This document shows positions 33,591 to 36,070 of a stretch of 36,070 bases of DNA, in pieces. Each line of letters opens with the position of its first letter. The first letter of the stretch is position 1. The stretch is taken from assembly GCA_030426785.1 (NCBI GenBank), contig JAUHXY010000010.1:1-36070 (forward strand), read 5' to 3'. The notes below the pieces were generated by a model. It was not told where the DNA came from. It saw only the letters and a list, made by a program, of their open reading frames with translations, and searched no databases. Both the position numbers and the translations under genes were made by a program. The stretch is from a bacterium (GTDB lineage: Bacteria > Planctomycetota > UBA1135 > GCA-002686595).

Positions 33591-34465
33591 GCCTCGGGCT
33601 GCGCGAGGAGGCCTTCGGCTCCGTAAGCCGTTACGGGCAAACCCAAGGCTTCGATGCGCTGGGCCGTTTGCAGCAGCCACGCATCGCTCAACGGGCTCAA
33701 CTCGGAAGCTTCGGGTTGGTGCGAGTCGCGCGCCAAGCCGTACAGCATGACGTCTTGGATCGGCACCCCTTCGGCGAGGCGAGCCGCCAGGAAGTCGAGG
33801 TAGGCCTGCACGTGGTCCTCGCTCGGGGGCTGCCCTTGGCGTTCGAACATGCAGGTCTGAATACGCGTCCGGACGAGCTGCGCGCAAAGCGCCAAGTTCT
33901 CCTGCACCCGGCTGTTCGGGATGCGCACGTCGTTGACGCGCAAGCGGTCCTCTTCCCGCCCACCGTCCAGCTTGAACCAAACCTCGCCGTTGGCTTGGGC
34001 CATGCGGCGCAAGCCGGCCTGGACATGCGCTTTGTGGATCATGGAGCCGTTCGTGATCAGCACGAGCTTGATGCCCTGCTCGATCAGCCCGTGGCGGCCC
34101 ATGGTTTCGGCGATCACCTCGACAGCTTGGTCGAATTGCGCCGAAGTGGTGGATTCGCCGTCACCGGAAAGCGCCACGTCGTTGATGCGGCGTGCTTCGG
34201 GCGGAGCCAAACGCTCCAGCCAATCGCCTTGCAGCACCTCCGTCAGAAAACCGTCTAACTCCGAGCGCAAGAGGGCCAAATCCAGCTCAGGGGCCGCCCC
34301 GCGCTGCAAACCCTCCACCTGGCAGTACACGCAACGCCAGTTGCACGCTCGGTTGGGGTTGAGGTTGACCCCGATGGAAACGCCGCGCGACCGGCGGGAG
34401 ACCACGGGATACACGTAGGTCAGCCCCGCGCGGTCGCGGCGGTGGTCTTGGGTGGGCTTGGTCAT
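33587..34465 (-). CDS. Radical SAM protein
   Basis: A 292-residue radical SAM enzyme from ATG 34465. The cluster motif CNWRCVYC (Cys41, Cys45, Cys48) binds a [4Fe-4S] cluster that cleaves S-adenosylmethionine. The SGDGESTTSAQF stretch is the glycine-rich SAM-binding region, and KLVLITNGSMI and VWFKLDGG are the usual barrel strands. It has the compact layout of the COG0731-like radical SAM group; its substrate is unknown. A four-helix membrane protein is encoded 7 bp upstream on the same strand, implying one transcript. Confidence 0.88.
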   Translation of the reverse strand: MTKPTQDHRRDRAGLTYVYPVVSRRSRGVSIGVNLNPNRACNWRCVYCQVEGLQRGAAPELDLALLRSELDGFLTEVLQGDWLERLAPPEARRINDVALSGDGESTTSAQFDQAVEVIAETMGRHGLIEQGIKLVLITNGSMIHKAHVQAGLRRMAQANGEVWFKLDGGREEDRLRVNDVRIPNSRVQENLALCAQLVRTRIQTCMFERQGQPPSEDHVQAYLDFLAARLAEGVPIQDVMLYGLARDSHQPEASELSPLSDAWLLQTAQRIEALGLPVTAYGAEGLLAQPEA

Positions 34466-34472
34466 GCCCTCC

Positions 34473-35030
34473 TTATGCGGTCAACCAGCCGAAAACTCCA
34501 GCGGTCACCAGGGCGTAAAGCAGGCCGTCGAACAGGAACTTGCAGGTGGTCGACCAAGCCTGCGACTTCCAGATCGTGTCGGTGATGACGCCCCAACCGT
34601 ACCCCAGGAACGCGACGGTCCCCACCAAGCGGAAGGTGGCCATGTAGTCGGCCTCGGGCGCGAGGGCGAAGGTCGTCGCGTAGGCGCAAAACACCCCCAC
34701 GGAGATCGAATACAAGAACCACAAGACGAGGCTCTTGCCGATCGTCGGCGTTCCGCTCGCCATGATGGTCATGTGCCCAACCGGTCCGTTCTGGAACTTC
34801 TCCATCATCTCGGGCGAGCCGAGATCTTTCATGTCGTTGCAATGCGGGAACATGTAGGTCCCTTGCTGCACGCCATGCTTGCGCATGACATCGAGGATGT
34901 CGGCCTCTTCTGGCAACTGCTTGTGATCGCTCTTGTGGTAGGGCAAGACCATGTGAACGATCGAGCTCACCACGAAGACGGCGACGGCGGACAAGAGAAT
35001 CGGCAACCACTGAGCGAGGACTTCGGACAT
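34473..35030 (-). CDS. Conserved four-helix membrane protein, unknown
   Basis: A 185-residue protein from ATG 35030; the frame extends to 35255 but the added part is polar and out of character. Hydrophobic helices are predicted at about 8-29, 100-123, 130-150 and 163-183. Between the first and second lies a soluble loop with LPYHKSDHKQLPEE and TYMFPHCNDM, whose His and Cys residues might bind a metal. I recall similar proteins as conserved hypotheticals in many bacteria; no function is known. It is co-linear with the radical SAM gene (7 bp apart) and diverges from the His-rich lipoprotein. Confidence 0.8.
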   Translation of the reverse strand: MSEVLAQWLPILLSAVAVFVVSSIVHMVLPYHKSDHKQLPEEADILDVMRKHGVQQGTYMFPHCNDMKDLGSPEMMEKFQNGPVGHMTIMASGTPTIGKSLVLWFLYSISVGVFCAYATTFALAPEADYMATFRLVGTVAFLGYGWGVITDTIWKSQAWSTTCKFLFDGLLYALVTAGVFGWLTA

Positions 35031-35196
35031 AGCGGAATGGGTTGGGGGCAGCGGGGGAAGCGACGCCAAGGACGGGCCGCCAGGAAGGTTGATGATAGGG
35101 CCCGATGCAAAAGTTCGCGGCTGGCAGGTCCTGCAATTCCCACGAGTCTGCCCAAAAGCCGGTCCTTTCGAGGCGTATCCCCCGTAGGATGCGGCC

Positions 35197-35949
35197 ATGA
35201 ACACGGGATGGTGCATTTCTGCAAGCCTCGCCTTGCTGGGTTTGTTGGGGGTCATCGGCTGTGGTTCCTCCCATGAAAGCCCCTATCATGGGTCTCACGA
35301 AGCGGACCACGACGACCATGCGGGCCACGATCACGAGCACGGTTCCGAGGAGGAATCGCAGTCGGTGGATTGGAGCGCTCTCACGGGCGAGAAGCCGGAA
35401 ACGGGCGTTACGGCCGCCCCCACCGAGCCGATCTGGCAACTTCTGCCCGCGGCTCTCGAGCAGTTTTCTTTGCAATACCAAGTGCGACCCCTGAGCCCCC
35501 AGGACATCGAAGCGGCCCACGCGGCGTTGGGTCCAGAGGAAGCGCAAGAGTGCGCTCGCTTGGTCACGAGTTGTCACACGCAATTCGGGGTCGGCGCACA
35601 GGGTGGACAATTGGCCGTCCTCGGCTTGTACGCCTTCGCGACTCCCGGAGACGCGGATCGCTTTTTGGAGCTCGTGCAGAAGGGCAACCAGATCAAGGAT
35701 GCCCAGAGGCAGCAAGGGGGCGAAGTGCAGATCTCCCAAAGCGAGCAATTGGGGGTTCCAGCCGAATTAGGCAAAGGTCTCGATTACCGCAAGGTCGTCA
35801 GCCTGCCCGGATCCGAGGTTCCCGTCCGCTCGCTCTTCGTCGTCCAGGACCGCCACTTGGTGGAGGTCACCCTTTCCAACCTGACCCTCGAAGATGCCAC
35901 GCTGCATGCGTTGGTGTCCGACATCTTCGCAACCCGCCGATCACCATGA
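35197..35949 (+). CDS. Histidine-rich lipoprotein, unknown
   Basis: A 250-residue protein. A lipoprotein signal ends LGVIGC (Cys22). Next comes a short stretch very rich in His, Asp and Glu (residues about 30-50, HEADHDDHAGHDHEHGSEEE), similar to zinc-binding loops of ZnuA-type proteins and metallochaperones. The remaining domain is mixed alpha/beta and has two cysteines (about 125-135) but no family I recognise. Likely a periplasmic metal buffer or metal-responsive protein. Its last four bases overlap the ATG of the next gene (ATGA), so translation is coupled. Calling it a metal-binding protein is an inference from composition. Confidence 0.75.
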   Translation: MNTGWCISASLALLGLLGVIGCGSSHESPYHGSHEADHDDHAGHDHEHGSEEESQSVDWSALTGEKPETGVTAAPTEPIWQLLPAALEQFSLQYQVRPLSPQDIEAAHAALGPEEAQECARLVTSCHTQFGVGAQGGQLAVLGLYAFATPGDADRFLELVQKGNQIKDAQRQQGGEVQISQSEQLGVPAELGKGLDYRKVVSLPGSEVPVRSLFVVQDRHLVEVTLSNLTLEDATLHALVSDIFATRRSP

Positions 35950-36070
35950 GCCTCCCCCTCGCCCCTAGCCTGGAAATGCACGACGGTCACTCCATCCCCC
36001 AGCTGGGGTTGGGGGTCTGGCAGGTGCCCGAGGATCAAGTCGAAGCCAACGTGCTCGCCGCCATCCCGAT
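35946..36070 (+). CDS. Aldo/keto reductase, N-terminal fragment (cut by window end)
   Basis: The frame starts at ATG 35946, overlapping the lipoprotein stop codon, and runs off the window after 41 codons. The visible sequence has the aldo/keto reductase opening MHDGHSIPQLGLGVWQVPED, as in 2,5-diketo-gluconate reductase-like enzymes. Family members reduce aldehydes and ketones with NADPH in the cytoplasm. The catalytic Asp-Tyr-Lys-His residues lie beyond the window. The coupling to a metal-binding lipoprotein is unexplained. Confidence 0.8.
   Translation, partial: MSLPLAPSLEMHDGHSIPQLGLGVWQVPEDQVEANVLAAIP

Noticed and set aside
35064-35079. Weak -24/-12-like sequence upstream of the four-helix membrane protein (minus strand)
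   Set aside because: Correct spacing but three mismatches in the key positions; expected by chance in GC-rich DNA.

Overview
The window looks like a chromosomal segment of a GC-rich, diderm (Gram-negative) bacterium. Evidence for two membranes is direct: a TonB-dependent outer-membrane receptor ending in an aromatic beta-signal, a complete TonB/ExbB/ExbD motor, several lipoproteins and a macrodomain/MscS/PepN housekeeping background. The lineage is inferred. The abundance of TPR/Sel1 lipoproteins, an authentic formylglycine-generating enzyme, weak Shine-Dalgarno use and above all a shared C-terminal domain of about 150 residues on two secreted proteins remind me of deep-branching Planctomycetota. 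I could not test this. No tRNA, rRNA, CRISPR array, insertion sequence or phage gene is visible.

Layout. (1) 1-8.4 kb: mainly envelope and secreted proteins of unknown role: a beta-sandwich protein cut by the window edge, a membrane-anchored SGNH hydrolase-like protein, two TPR-like proteins, a large secreted beta-helix protein and a nine-repeat Sel1 lipoprotein. (2) 8.6-17.6 kb (minus strand): a tight seven-gene operon, TonB-dependent receptor > DUF3450-like coiled-coil protein > ExbB with a long periplasmic coiled-coil domain (TtpC-like) > short ExbB > ExbD > TonB > TPR lipoprotein. This is the gene order of the Vibrio/Shewanella-type TonB2-TtpC energy-transduction system, here carrying its own receptor. 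A divergent lipoprotein FGE with both active-site cysteines follows at 17.75-18.8 kb. (3) 18.8-23 kb: a stress-type module. A sigma-54 activator with intact GAFTGA but a receiver lacking the phospho-acceptor lies between two near-identical -24/-12 promoters. One reads left into a DUF1328 membrane peptide (CsbD and an 86-aa membrane protein lie beyond it). The other reads right into a 68-aa proline-rich peptide, with an MscS channel after it. (4) 22.9-31.2 kb: housekeeping and surface genes: GT4 glycosyltransferase, purF, pepN and a large membrane-anchored carboxypeptidase-regulatory-like protein. (5) 31.3-36 kb: a macrodomain protein with an altered catalytic position, a secreted propeller protein with the shared C-terminal domain, a radical SAM enzyme paired with a 4-TM protein, and a His-rich lipoprotein overlapping the start of an aldo/keto reductase that runs off the window.

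How they may work together (inference): the receptor plus dedicated Ton motor imports a bulky ligand, and the FGE could mature secreted sulfatases acting on the same substrate. The sigma-54 module looks like a self-contained envelope- or osmotic-stress circuit. The shared C-terminal domain may be a lineage-specific sorting or anchoring signal. The best candidates for something undescribed are the sigma-54 module (19.1-23 kb) and the C-terminal domain (4822-5271 and 33060-33524).
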